DNA from: an uncultured Lachnospiraceae bacterium
GTDB taxonomy: Bacteria > Bacillota > Clostridia > Lachnospirales > Lachnospiraceae
DNA: 64,000 bases
Assembly (NCBI GenBank): GCA_910578605.1
Contig: CAJTQG010000016.1
Coordinates: 4,143 to 68,142 of the forward strand
Direction: 5' to 3'
Shown piece by piece: positions 45,803 through 55,674 of the stretch. Below the pieces are notes generated by a model, which was not told the DNA's origin, did not search any database, and saw only the letters and a program-made list of their open reading frames with translations. Each line of letters opens with the position of its first letter. Positions within the stretch are counted from its first letter, which is position 1. The position numbers and the translations under genes are program-made.

Positions 45803-47008
45803 GTGGAAGAAATAGAACAATTATTGCAGGAAATAGTGGGGGAGAAATGTATAAGTCTCGTTCTCTCAGGGAGAAGGGGAGGAGATGCCCAAAAGCTTAA
45901 AGTCCGCCCTATTAGTCTAAAGGGACAGTTATATTTTCAAGTTACCCGCTATGTGGGAACGCAGGTATTTCATGAAAATTATGATAAGAAAGATTTAATT
46001 CCCGTGTTGCTGCAAAATCTAAAAGAAAATTTTAAACAGTGTCAGATAGAGACGAATACATTGGGGGTCTCCATCTTAATAAGCAAAAAGGGAAAAGTCA
46101 CCATTTCTAAAAAGAAAAAGAAGGCACAGGACATAGTGCAGATACGTCCTGGATGCTTAGAACATAATAGAAAGAAAAAGTATTTGCTTCCAGAAGGAAC
46201 AGCAGTCCCTTTTTTAGTTGACTTAGGAGTCATGACCAAGGAGGGGAAAATAGTCAGTGCCAAGTATGACAAGTACAGACAAATCAACCGATTTTTAGAA
46301 TTTGTGGAAGATGTTCTGCCAAAGCTTGACAGTACAAAAGAGCAGACTATTATTGATTTTGGGTGCGGCAAGTCTTACCTTACCTTTGCTATGTATTATT
46401 ATCTCCATCAGGTAAAGGGGTATGATGTGAAGATGATAGGACTAGATTTAAAACCAGATGTGATTCACCGCTGCAATGAATTGAGGGACAAGTATGGTTA
46501 CAAAAAGTTGGAATTTTTAGTGGGGGATATTGCAGGATATAATGGGGTGGAGCATGTGGATATGGTAGTGACCCTTCACGCCTGTGATACTGCCACAGAC
46601 TATGCGCTGTACAAGGCAGTTCTGTGGTCAAGCAAAGTAATATTATCTGTGCCCTGCTGCCAGCACGAGATAAACCGGCAGATTGAAAACCAGCTCCTTG
46701 CGCCGATTTTTAAGTATGGAATTTTAAAGGAGAGGATGTCAGCCTTGATAACAGACGGCATCAGGGCAAATTTGCTGGAGCAGGCAGGGTATCATGTACA
46801 GATATTGGAATTTATAGACATGGAGCACACGCCGAAAAATTTGCTGATACGTGCAGTTTACAGGGGAGAATCAGCAAAATCTAAAGAGTTAGAGACAAAA
46901 GAAAAACAAAAATATAGGCAACAGAATAAGCTGGATACCTTATTGAAACAGATGCATCTGCAGCCAACGCTGCAGGAGCTGTTCGAGCGCCCTGATGATG
47001 AAATATGA
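45803..47008 (+). CDS. SAM-dependent methyltransferase, METTL25/RRNAD1-like
   Basis: Starts with GTG behind AGGAGATAGAT. An N-terminal region of about 160 residues of unknown fold is followed by a Rossmann methyltransferase: IIDFGCGKSYLTFAMYYYL (motif I), IGLDLKPDVIHRCNEL (motif II), VTLHACDTATDYAL and the SVPCCQHEI motif typical of the Methyltransf_32 group. It ends in a charged tail. The substrate may be RNA or protein; not known. 401 residues. The following gene starts 25 bp later with no terminator between, so they may form an operon. Confidence 0.8.
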   Translation: MEEIEQLLQEIVGEKCISLVLSGRRGGDAQKLKVRPISLKGQLYFQVTRYVGTQVFHENYDKKDLIPVLLQNLKENFKQCQIETNTLGVSILISKKGKVTISKKKKKAQDIVQIRPGCLEHNRKKKYLLPEGTAVPFLVDLGVMTKEGKIVSAKYDKYRQINRFLEFVEDVLPKLDSTKEQTIIDFGCGKSYLTFAMYYYLHQVKGYDVKMIGLDLKPDVIHRCNELRDKYGYKKLEFLVGDIAGYNGVEHVDMVVTLHACDTATDYALYKAVLWSSKVILSVPCCQHEINRQIENQLLAPIFKYGILKERMSALITDGIRANLLEQAGYHVQILEFIDMEHTPKNLLIRAVYRGESAKSKELETKEKQKYRQQNKLDTLLKQMHLQPTLQELFERPDDEI

Positions 47009-47033
47009 AATTTGAAGAAAGGCAAGGAAAAAA

Positions 47034-49577
47034 ATGAGTAAACTGATTAAAAAAATAATATTTATGGCAGTATTATTTTCCCTTATCATAGGAATATATT
47101 TCTTTTTTAACAGAGAGAAGAGTCACAAGGAAGCGAAAGATATGGAGGAGGCCAGTCTTCCAGTAGTGTATATGGTTTGGGAGGAACAGAATATCAACCA
47201 GCTTCACGGCTATGTGAGGGAGATGGACCCTGCCTACATGAGAGAATCCTTCATACCTATGAATGAAGACAGAAGGATACAGCTGCAAATCAAAAATTAT
47301 GGCAACAACATTCATAAGATTTCTTATGAGGTGAGAAGTGTTGATGGCACCAGACTGGTGGAGGATACACAGGTGGAGGACTTTGATAAAGGGGAGGATG
47401 TGACAAATGTAAGCTTTCACATCACCAATATGATTGATAACAATACAGAATATAACTTGATTATGAAGGTTACCACTGATAACAACAAGGATATTTTCTT
47501 TTATACAAGAACACAGGTGCTAACCGATACCTATTGCACAGAGCAGATACAGTTTATTCAAAATTTTAGCAAGAAAACATTAGATAAAGAGAAAAGCCAG
47601 ACACTTGCCAGTTATATGGAGCCAAGCGATACCCAGGATAATTCTAATCTGGGAAAAGTAAGCATACATTCCAATATTAAACAGTTGGGGTGGGGAGATT
47701 TGAAGGTGGAAAGGGTAAGCACTCCCCAAGTAACCATCAAGGAGCTGATTGGGGGAATTGGCTGTTATCAGTTAAAATATAAGGTGATGGCTAAAAATGA
47801 TTATAATACAGAACAGTATTATAATATTGTAGAATTTTATCGTGTAAACTGGGCAAATGGTGAGAAATATTTATTAAATTTTGAGCGGCAGATGAATCAA
47901 ATTTTTGAGGCGTCTGGTCAATCCATTACGCCAACCCGAATCAATTTAGGAATTGACAGTGATTTGACGGCAGAGTATATGGCAAGTGAAAATACGGATT
48001 ACATGGCATTTGTGAAGGAGAGGCAGCTTTGGAGTTTTCATGAAAAAACAAATCAGGCAACGGCAATCTACTCCTTCGCTGATGATAAGAGCGATGGGGT
48101 GCGGGAGGAATATGACCAGCATGAAATGAGGGTTATGAATGTAAGCGACGAGGGGGATGTGGATTTTATGGTATTTGGTTATATGAACAGGGGAAGACAT
48201 GAGGGTACCAGCGGAATGACCATTTACCATTATAACAGGGAAGACAACAAAGTGGAGGATGTGGCATACATTGCCAGCGATAAGCCCTATGGGGTATTGA
48301 AGGAGACTATCAGCAAGCTTTGTTATATCAATCAGGATAACCAGATGTATATGCTCATGGACAATGCTCTGTATTCCATTGATTTGACGGGGGATGAGTA
48401 TGTGGAGATTGTGACAGGGCTCACTGACGGCAACTATGTGATGGATGACAATGCCACGACAATTGCATGGCAGGAGGGTAATTCTATGTATGATGCATCC
48501 TCCATACGGGTTTTAAATATAGAGACGGGAAAGGATGTAACTATTGAGGCGGGGGAGGGAGAGAGAATCCGCATTGCCGGCTTTGTCCAGGAAGATTTTA
48601 TATATGGTTTGGCAAAGGCGAAGGATATTTATCAGGATAAAAACGGTAATGTGACATTTCCTATGTATCAGGTGAAAATTGTAGATAAGGAGCAGCAGGA
48701 TATAATGACCTATCCGTCCACCGGAAATAAAAAAATATATGTGACGGATGTAGAGACGGAGGGGCCATTGATTTCTCTGACAAGGGTGAAAAAAAATGGA
48801 GGCATTTTTGAAAATTATAAAGCGGACCAAATTCGGAATAATGTGGAGGAGGAGGAGGAGGCTGTCACTCTTTCCACTATTCTCACAGACTTAAAGGAAA
48901 CGGAATTGATGCTGAATTTTGCCTATAAGATGGGGACAACAGACAGCTTGAAGCTGTTGAGGCCCAGCGAAATCAACTATGCTAAGGAAAATGTCCTTGA
49001 GATTGCCATAGGTGGGGAAAAGGACAGGAAGTATTATGTTTATGGACATGGGGAGATGAATAAGGCTTGTAACCAATTATCAAAAGCGATCATACAGGCG
49101 GATGATTTAGTAGGGGTAGTGGTGGATGCCTATGGGCGAACTATTTGGGAAAGAACAGGAAGAAATGATAAACCTCATGTGGACGGACTGAAGGTTTATG
49201 AGACGGAAAGAGAGTCCAGGCAGGTGGAGGCGTGTATTGATGCAGTGCTCCGCAAAAATGGGGTTTCACAGGATGTGGAGGAGTTGATGAAGGAGGGGGG
49301 CACTACTTTAAGTATTTACAATGAATATTTAGATGAGAGAGGGTTGGACTTGACGGGATGCAGCTTAACCCAAGTACTCTACTATGTACAGCAGGGACAG
49401 CCGGTGCTTGGCATGCTGGATACCAACAGGTGCGTACTGATTGTGGGATATGACTTATATAATGCTGTAATGATTAATCCACAGACGGGAGCGGAATACA
49501 AAAATGGGTTGGAGGAGACGGAAAAGGAATTTGAAAAAGCAGGAAATCGGTTTGTGAGTTTGCTTCCAGGAAAATAA
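47034..49577 (+). CDS. Membrane-anchored beta-propeller-like protein with defective C39-like domain
   Basis: I do not recognise the whole protein. An N-terminal helix (about 5-25) anchors it outside the membrane. It continues with an Ig-like part (about 60-165), a region with beta-propeller-like strands (about 310-620, repeated IYSFADD-, MLMDNALYSIDL- and SIRVLNIETG-type segments) and an acidic run. The C-terminal 120 residues resemble a C39-like cysteine peptidase. Cys734 sits in QVEACIDAVLRKNG where the nucleophile should be. However, the His position reads LDTNRCVLIVGYD and the Asp position MINPQTG, so it is probably inactive. 847 residues. AAGGAAAAA precedes the ATG. Confidence 0.62.
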   Translation: MSKLIKKIIFMAVLFSLIIGIYFFFNREKSHKEAKDMEEASLPVVYMVWEEQNINQLHGYVREMDPAYMRESFIPMNEDRRIQLQIKNYGNNIHKISYEVRSVDGTRLVEDTQVEDFDKGEDVTNVSFHITNMIDNNTEYNLIMKVTTDNNKDIFFYTRTQVLTDTYCTEQIQFIQNFSKKTLDKEKSQTLASYMEPSDTQDNSNLGKVSIHSNIKQLGWGDLKVERVSTPQVTIKELIGGIGCYQLKYKVMAKNDYNTEQYYNIVEFYRVNWANGEKYLLNFERQMNQIFEASGQSITPTRINLGIDSDLTAEYMASENTDYMAFVKERQLWSFHEKTNQATAIYSFADDKSDGVREEYDQHEMRVMNVSDEGDVDFMVFGYMNRGRHEGTSGMTIYHYNREDNKVEDVAYIASDKPYGVLKETISKLCYINQDNQMYMLMDNALYSIDLTGDEYVEIVTGLTDGNYVMDDNATTIAWQEGNSMYDASSIRVLNIETGKDVTIEAGEGERIRIAGFVQEDFIYGLAKAKDIYQDKNGNVTFPMYQVKIVDKEQQDIMTYPSTGNKKIYVTDVETEGPLISLTRVKKNGGIFENYKADQIRNNVEEEEEAVTLSTILTDLKETELMLNFAYKMGTTDSLKLLRPSEINYAKENVLEIAIGGEKDRKYYVYGHGEMNKACNQLSKAIIQADDLVGVVVDAYGRTIWERTGRNDKPHVDGLKVYETERESRQVEACIDAVLRKNGVSQDVEELMKEGGTTLSIYNEYLDERGLDLTGCSLTQVLYYVQQGQPVLGMLDTNRCVLIVGYDLYNAVMINPQTGAEYKNGLEETEKEFEKAGNRFVSLLPGK

Positions 49578-49626
49578 TCTGTATGTATGATAAGACTTTA
49601 ATAAGATTTGATAAATTTATAAGTTG

Positions 49627-49654
49627 TTGGGAAGGCTTTAGCCTTCCCAATTTT
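49627..49654 (+). terminator. Terminator overlapping the end of the convergent PBP gene
   Basis: A perfect 10-bp stem, TTGGGAAGGC/GCCTTCCCAA, with loop TTTA is followed by TTTT on the plus strand. It terminates the gene ending at 49577, and its right half forms the last codons and stop of the minus-strand PBP gene. Confidence 0.8.
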
Positions 49655-51941
49655 CTGTATATAAGCCTTCCCCATTATCCTCGTAGGAGCGGGTGCTTGA
49701 TGGTGGCTCCTCCTGCTTCTTGGAGGTGCTGGTTTCTCTGTGTTTGGTGTTACTTTCCGGCAGTTTTGTGTTTTTTGTAGTATGCTCCTTTGTGTCCTTT
49801 TGAAGGCTTCCCACAGAAAAAGCATTTTCGTTTTCTGAGGAAGCAAAAGAATCGGAAGTAGTGTTTTCCTGACCTTTTGTGTTATCTTCACTGGAGGAAT
49901 CGCTGTTTTCTTTGCTGTTTTTCCAGTCTTGAATGGAAGCGTCCTCCAGTGTCTTTTCCGGATATTCGGGAAATTCAATATATTTTTTATTTTCATGAAT
50001 ACTAGTCATAAATTGCTGCCAGATTTTTCCTGACAAGGTATTTCCCACTCCGTCGGATATTATTTTTGGCATATCATAGCCGGTCCACACTGCTGTTGTG
50101 TAATATTTGCTGTAGCCCACCAGCCAGCTATCCCGATTACCGTTGGTTGTTCCTGTCTTGGCGGCACACTGGGCGTTTGTTACCTGATAATGTTTTCCGG
50201 TGCCATCCTCCAAAACATCCTTCAGTATATCAGTGATGACAACACAGGCATTTTCTTCATAGATTCTCTTTTCCTCCATGGGATGCTCCACAATCACTGC
50301 TTTTGTGCTGTCCGTAATTTTTGAGATGCAGGTGGGAGTGCGATAAACGCCATTGTTTGCTATTGTACAGTAAGCGCTTGCCATCTCAAGAGGAGAGGTG
50401 CCGTAGGTGAAACCTCCAATAGAGGCCGCCATCACATAGTCTCTCGTATCAATTTTGGAAAAATTCATATCCTTTAAATATTGCAGGCCAGTGGCTGGGC
50501 TTAACTGTTCAAACAGAGACCAGGCTACTGTATTTTTAGATTTGATAATGGCATCCCGAAAAGTCATCTCCCCCTCATACACATTAGGAGAATTTTTTGG
50601 CCCTCCTTTTATTTTTTCGTCATTTACGATTGAGGAAGCTGTGTATCCTTTTCCAAGCAGAGGGGTGTATGTGAGAATTGGTTTGATGGAGCTGCCAGGC
50701 TGCCGGTGGCTCTGGTAGGCTCTGTTTAAGGTGTAACCGTTGAACTTCTGGGAGCGCCCGCCCACAATGGCATTTACATACCCAGTGGCATTGTCAATAC
50801 ATACGGCGGCACCTTGAAAAGTATAGATTCCCTCTTGATTTTTTTTCTTTGAGTATTCTTTTAAGGTGTTGTTTACAGTTTTTTGTAACTTATCCTGCAT
50901 GTTCATGTCAATGGTAGTGTAGATTCGGTAGCCTTTTGTAAAAAGCTGATTAGAAAACTGACTGTAAAGCTGGTTATATTCAATATGATAGATTTCTTCT
51001 TTGATATCAGAGTCAAAGTAATATTCTATCTCAAAGCCGGAATCTTCCATTAAGGACAGCACTGCACAATGGCGCACAAAAGTTTCCACATAATCACTTT
51101 TTTCCTTTTTGTGGGGGGTTAATTGGATTGCCTCGCCACATGCCTGCTCATACATATCTTTGTCAATATTTTGCTGTTCATACATTTGCAGAAGAATGCG
51201 GTCACGGCGAGCCAAGGTAGCCTCCATATTGGTAAAAGGGTCGTATAAGGTTGGATTATTGGGAATGGCACATAAAAATATCATTTGGGAGAGGGACAAT
51301 TGGGTTATGCTTTTATCAAAGTAGCCCTTAGCGGCAGACTGAATACCGTAAAATCCGTTTCCAAAGTAAATATTATTAATGTAAAATTCCAGCAGTTCTT
51401 CCTTGGAGTAGGTGTCCTCCAGCATACCAGCAATAAAAATTTCCTTTATTTTTCTATCAAAAGTGACTTCATGGGATAGAAAGATATTGCGAGAAAGCTG
51501 CTGGGTGATGGTACTTCCTCCCTGGGTGATTTCCCTGTTTTTCAAAAAGGAAAGGCTGGCCCGGACAATCGCTTTATAATCAATTCCCTTATGCTCATAA
51601 AATTTTCTATCTTCAGTAGTGACAAAGGCAAGCTTTACCATGTAGGGAATGTTTTCTGAAGTAAGATAATAGCAATCCTTCTGGGCAGACATGGAGGTAA
51701 TAGGTGTTCCCTTTTTATCATAAATAATGCTTGTAAGATTGGAGGAAAAAGCATCTCTTCCCATGGAATTTACAAGGGCAGATGCCTCTTTTTTATATGC
51801 CTGCAGACGAAAGAAGATAATGATGGCGGAAAATAAAAAAAGTCCGCATATGGTAAGAAGTCCAGTTACCAATATTTTTTTCCACGCTTTGGGATTTTTC
51901 TTTTCTTTTTTACGTTTTTTAATAAGAGGCACTTTGTTCAC
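49638..51941 (-). CDS. Class A penicillin-binding protein (PBP1a-like)
   Basis: A bifunctional peptidoglycan synthase. A basic N-terminus and helix (about 22-45) lead to the glycosyltransferase (TTEDRKFYEHKG with catalytic Glu110, then QGGSTITQQLSRN) and transpeptidase (PGSSIKP with Ser417, SKN at 468-470 and KTGTTN near residue 605). The last 100 residues are Ser/Glu/Lys/Thr-rich and probably disordered. It starts with GTG 51941 behind AAGGA; the spacing is short and GTG 51932 is an alternative. The last codons lie in the terminator of the convergent gene. 767 residues. Confidence 0.94.
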   Translation of the reverse strand: MNKVPLIKKRKKEKKNPKAWKKILVTGLLTICGLFLFSAIIIFFRLQAYKKEASALVNSMGRDAFSSNLTSIIYDKKGTPITSMSAQKDCYYLTSENIPYMVKLAFVTTEDRKFYEHKGIDYKAIVRASLSFLKNREITQGGSTITQQLSRNIFLSHEVTFDRKIKEIFIAGMLEDTYSKEELLEFYINNIYFGNGFYGIQSAAKGYFDKSITQLSLSQMIFLCAIPNNPTLYDPFTNMEATLARRDRILLQMYEQQNIDKDMYEQACGEAIQLTPHKKEKSDYVETFVRHCAVLSLMEDSGFEIEYYFDSDIKEEIYHIEYNQLYSQFSNQLFTKGYRIYTTIDMNMQDKLQKTVNNTLKEYSKKKNQEGIYTFQGAAVCIDNATGYVNAIVGGRSQKFNGYTLNRAYQSHRQPGSSIKPILTYTPLLGKGYTASSIVNDEKIKGGPKNSPNVYEGEMTFRDAIIKSKNTVAWSLFEQLSPATGLQYLKDMNFSKIDTRDYVMAASIGGFTYGTSPLEMASAYCTIANNGVYRTPTCISKITDSTKAVIVEHPMEEKRIYEENACVVITDILKDVLEDGTGKHYQVTNAQCAAKTGTTNGNRDSWLVGYSKYYTTAVWTGYDMPKIISDGVGNTLSGKIWQQFMTSIHENKKYIEFPEYPEKTLEDASIQDWKNSKENSDSSSEDNTKGQENTTSDSFASSENENAFSVGSLQKDTKEHTTKNTKLPESNTKHRETSTSKKQEEPPSSTRSYEDNGEGLYTENWEG

Positions 51942-52159
51942 CGTCCTTAACTATTTTAAAGACACTTTGTCCTGTAAATTTCCTGTTGTTTCCAATGTTT
52001 TCTTATTATTTTACAGGATCAAAAAGTGTATGTTTTAAACATCATAACATGATTGTAAAAGTTTTGCCATAAATTCATGAAAAACCTTTACTTTCCCTGC
52101 CCAATGGGATAAGATGAATGTATGTCGAAATCGAAAAATGAAAGGAGGATTTGTCTGAC
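51942..52159. other. Divergent region between the PBP and arabinanase genes
   Basis: It carries the arabinanase promoter (52087-52115) and an inverted repeat, TCCTGTAAA with TTTACAGGA (about 51970 and 52010, some 30 bp apart), that could be an operator for the PBP gene. Otherwise it is AT-rich and holds no gene. Confidence 0.4.
52087..52115 (+). promoter_or_regulatory. Promoter of the arabinanase gene
   Basis: TTTACT (52087-52092), 17 bp, then TAAGAT (52110-52115), about 45 bp before the start codon. Confidence 0.6.
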
Positions 52160-55100
52160 ATGAAAAAAGGGAAGAAAAGCTTGGTTTGGCAGATTTCCAA
52201 AGTCTGTGCAGTTTCATTGCTGGTATTTACCACATATATGGGTATGATGGAGGAGACGGCAAAGGCAAAAACATCTGCAAAAGCACCAAAGAAAATTACC
52301 TTATCCACCAGCACAGGTGTGAAAAAGGTATATATCGGCGGACCTTCAAAGTATGCCTCACTGAAAATTAAAGTGGGAGTACAGCCTAAGAAGGCATCTT
52401 CAAAGGTAAAGTTTATTAACAAAAAACCAAAAATTGCCAAGGTTACAAGCAGCGGCAAGGTGACTGGAAAGAAGGTAGGAACGGCAAAAATTGTGGCAGT
52501 GTCCAAGGTGAAGCCGTCTAAGAAAAAAACAATCTCCATCAAGGTGGTAAAGTATGAAAAGAGAGTTCGCCCTGGCAGTATCAGTGCAAGGATATCCAAA
52601 ACCACCCTGTTAAGCGGGGGTACGGCAAAGATTACCGCTAGTGTGAAACCTGCTGACACAACAAACAAAACGATAAAATATAGGTCGACAAACAATGCAT
52701 TAGCAACCGTGACAAGCAGCGGAATTGTTACAGCAAACACAAGCGGCAGAGCAGGTGTTGTAAAGATTCGTGTCTACTGTGGAGATAAGAACAAGAGAAA
52801 TCAAACAGTTTATAAGGATTTTTCTATTACTGTGCTTCCTGTGGCGGTGGAATCAGTGTCCACTCTGGCAACAAAGAAAATAGGAACTTCCATGACAGAA
52901 CAATTGTATGCCTCTGTTCGTCCGTTTAATGCCACTAACAAGACATTGAAGTATACATCCTCCAATCCGGCAGTTGTCTCAGTTAATGCCAAAGGAGAGA
53001 TCACTTCCCATGAGGAGACAGGGGTTGCAGTAATTACAGTTACCTCCTCCAACGGAAAAAAAGCAACTTGTCGTGTTCAGGTGGAAGTAAAGCAGATTTC
53101 TATTCATGATCCTTCCATCACTGTGGACAAGGATGGTACCTATTACTTGTTTGGAACACATTTAGGTGCTGGTAAATCTAATGATTTGAAGTCGTGGACA
53201 GATATTGGCGGCTGTTTTCGTCTTTTTGGTGTGTCGGAGAGCAAGTTTGTGAGCAAGATGAACAAAGTATATAGCTGGATGAATATATCTTCTTACGCAT
53301 CAAAGAATTTCACATACACATGGGCGCCTTCAGTTATTTATAATGAGACAACGAAAAAATACTATTATTATGCATGTACCTCGGAGTTTGGCACCACAGA
53401 TTCAGTCATCTGGTTTGCCACTGCAGATAAGATAACGGGGCCTTACTCTGCGCCAACACCAATTATTTACTCTGGCTTTATCAATCAAACTGCAGGTACC
53501 TGGTCCTATAACAGAACCAACATTAAGGAGCTGATTGCCAACAAAAAATTAGATGGGGTGAGCAGCAGTTGGTTTGATTCAAAGGGCAATTACAACAGTG
53601 CACCAGGCAGAATGCCAAATGCCATTGATCCAACAGTATTCTACGATAAAAATGGGAAGATGTGGATGACATATGGCTCATTCTCAGGCGGTATTTATAT
53701 TTTAGAGATTGACACAAAGACAGGTATGCCTATATATCCAGCAAGGGATGACAAGGCAAACAATGTGGTTGCCTACTTTGGAAAGCAGATTACAACCTCT
53801 GTGTCCACGGCGGGAAGTCATGGAAACGGGGAAGGACCATTTATAATGTATGACCCAGCAAGCGATTACTATTATCTCTATATTACTTACGGCGGACTTG
53901 GAGCATTGGACGGTTACAATGCAAGAGTATTCCGCTCCAAAAATCCCGATGGCCCATATGAGGACGGGGCAGGCAACAATGCTATGACAGGTGTGAACAA
54001 AGGCTTGAAGATGATGGGTAACTATCAAATTACCAGCACCCCTGGTTATCTTTCCCCAGGACATACGTCGGAGTTAGCAGACAGGGACGGCAAGTTGTAT
54101 CATATTTATCATACTCGGTTTAATGATGGAGCAGGAAACGGACATTTAGTGAGGGTTCATCAGATGTTTGTCAACTCTCAAGGTTGGACAGTTCCGCTTC
54201 CGTACGCTTACACAGGGGAAACAATAAGCAAGACCGGCTATAACACAGACGAGGTAGTGGGAATTTATGAATTTATCAATCATGGCAACACAACGGTAAC
54301 AACAGATTCATTTCCTAATGTAGGCTCTATTATGGGAAAAAGTCAGACGATTTCTCTCAATCAGGATGGAACAATCGGAGGAGACAAGAGCGGAACATGG
54401 AGTTTTGAAGGAGAAAATACACCTAATGTGAAGCTTGAAATCGACGGAGTGACCTACTATGGAGTATTCTGTTATCAGAGAGATGAGTCCGGCTCCCGTC
54501 AAAACAGAATGGTGTTCTCGGCGGCAGGCTCCGATAACTGTACTATATGGGGCGTGAAATATAACCAGAATGAAGAGATGGATAAAGCATTAACCAGCTT
54601 GACAAATCATATTCAAGGAAATGTCCGCTCTGATTTGCCGGGGAAGGATATGGGAGGTCTAAATATTTCTTACACATCCAGCAATCCGGCAGTGATATCA
54701 AGTGAAGGAAAAGTAACAAGAGGTGAAGCTGACCAGAAAGTAACTTTACAGGTGAAGCTGGAAAGAGGAACAGCTTCAAAAACTAAGAGTATTTCTGTAA
54801 CAGTAAAAGCATCAGTGAGTGCCACAGTAAATGCCCAAGGTATTTTGGCACAGTACAGCTTTGATGACAGTGGAGACTTAGGCAAGGATGCATCAGGCAA
54901 CGGATTGTCAGCTATTACAAATGATACAGCGTTTAAAGATAGCTTTGCAGGACGCAATGGTGTACTGCAGTTTACCGGAGGACTAGACAGCTTTGTAAAA
55001 TTACCGGCAGAAATATGCCGAACAGAGGATTTTACTTTCTCAGGATGGGTATATTCCACAAAAGCTGATTGGTGGCAGAGAATATTTGATTTAGGTGACG

Positions 55101-55462
55101 GTGAAGGCAATTCTGCATTTTTGACAAACTGCGGAGGTGCAGGCGTGCTTCGATTTGATTTGACTAGCACAAAGACAGGATTCTATTTAGATGACAATGA
55201 GATACTTCCTTTGAACAGCTGGAATCATATAGCAGTGACAATGAAGCATGATGGTTCTGCAGCGTTGTACTTAAATGGCAAATTAGTATCTATACAAAAT
55301 GCAGGCAGTTTGAAATTTATGTTAAATGATTTTGCAGGAACCAACAACTATTTAGGAAAGAGCCAATATGCAGCCGATCCGTTGTTTGAGGGATATATGG
55401 ATGATATTACCTTCTACGGAAAGGCATTGACAGCCCAGGAGATAGAACAATTGGCAAAATAA
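52160..55462 (+). CDS. Secreted GH43 endo-arabinanase with Ig-like and LamG domains
   Basis: Signal peptide, then a Lys-rich Ig-like part (about 35-135), two Big_2-like domains (about 140-310), the GH43 five-blade propeller (about 315-640), a GH43 C-terminal beta-sandwich, another Ig-like domain and a LamG/concanavalin domain (about 900-1095). The GH43 acids are seen in SIHDPSITVD (base Asp), NAIDPTVFYD (pKa-setting Asp) and NGEGPFIMYD (acid Glu). The pattern fits endo-1,5-alpha-L-arabinanase of subfamilies 4-6. It would cut arabinan side chains of pectin outside the cell. ATG 52160 is taken, 11 bases after GGAGG; TTG 52151 is possible. 1100 residues. Confidence 0.88.
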   Translation: MKKGKKSLVWQISKVCAVSLLVFTTYMGMMEETAKAKTSAKAPKKITLSTSTGVKKVYIGGPSKYASLKIKVGVQPKKASSKVKFINKKPKIAKVTSSGKVTGKKVGTAKIVAVSKVKPSKKKTISIKVVKYEKRVRPGSISARISKTTLLSGGTAKITASVKPADTTNKTIKYRSTNNALATVTSSGIVTANTSGRAGVVKIRVYCGDKNKRNQTVYKDFSITVLPVAVESVSTLATKKIGTSMTEQLYASVRPFNATNKTLKYTSSNPAVVSVNAKGEITSHEETGVAVITVTSSNGKKATCRVQVEVKQISIHDPSITVDKDGTYYLFGTHLGAGKSNDLKSWTDIGGCFRLFGVSESKFVSKMNKVYSWMNISSYASKNFTYTWAPSVIYNETTKKYYYYACTSEFGTTDSVIWFATADKITGPYSAPTPIIYSGFINQTAGTWSYNRTNIKELIANKKLDGVSSSWFDSKGNYNSAPGRMPNAIDPTVFYDKNGKMWMTYGSFSGGIYILEIDTKTGMPIYPARDDKANNVVAYFGKQITTSVSTAGSHGNGEGPFIMYDPASDYYYLYITYGGLGALDGYNARVFRSKNPDGPYEDGAGNNAMTGVNKGLKMMGNYQITSTPGYLSPGHTSELADRDGKLYHIYHTRFNDGAGNGHLVRVHQMFVNSQGWTVPLPYAYTGETISKTGYNTDEVVGIYEFINHGNTTVTTDSFPNVGSIMGKSQTISLNQDGTIGGDKSGTWSFEGENTPNVKLEIDGVTYYGVFCYQRDESGSRQNRMVFSAAGSDNCTIWGVKYNQNEEMDKALTSLTNHIQGNVRSDLPGKDMGGLNISYTSSNPAVISSEGKVTRGEADQKVTLQVKLERGTASKTKSISVTVKASVSATVNAQGILAQYSFDDSGDLGKDASGNGLSAITNDTAFKDSFAGRNGVLQFTGGLDSFVKLPAEICRTEDFTFSGWVYSTKADWWQRIFDLGDGEGNSAFLTNCGGAGVLRFDLTSTKTGFYLDDNEILPLNSWNHIAVTMKHDGSAALYLNGKLVSIQNAGSLKFMLNDFAGTNNYLGKSQYAADPLFEGYMDDITFYGKALTAQEIEQLAK

Positions 55463-55603
55463 AATAATTTAAATGTCGATGATGGCAGATGGTGCGGTTT
55501 TGACAAAGAAGATTAGCATAAAGGCGCCAACGAAATCTTTGTATGTTGAGGCCAAGAAAGAATAAGACAGTAAAATTATATTATGACAAAAGATAAAAAG
55601 ATG

Positions 55604-55638
55604 AGCTTTCTCCTTTGGATGAGGAGAAAGCTTATTTT
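55604..55638. terminator. Bidirectional terminator between arabinanase and AraC genes
   Basis: A perfect 11-bp stem, AGCTTTCTCCT/AGGAGAAAGCT, with a 7-base loop. TTTT follows on the plus strand and a T-rich run (complement of AGATAAAAAG) on the minus strand, so it can serve both converging genes. Confidence 0.85.
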
Positions 55639-55674
55639 GTTACTGATTGAATTTTCAATCGAAAAATAGAAATT

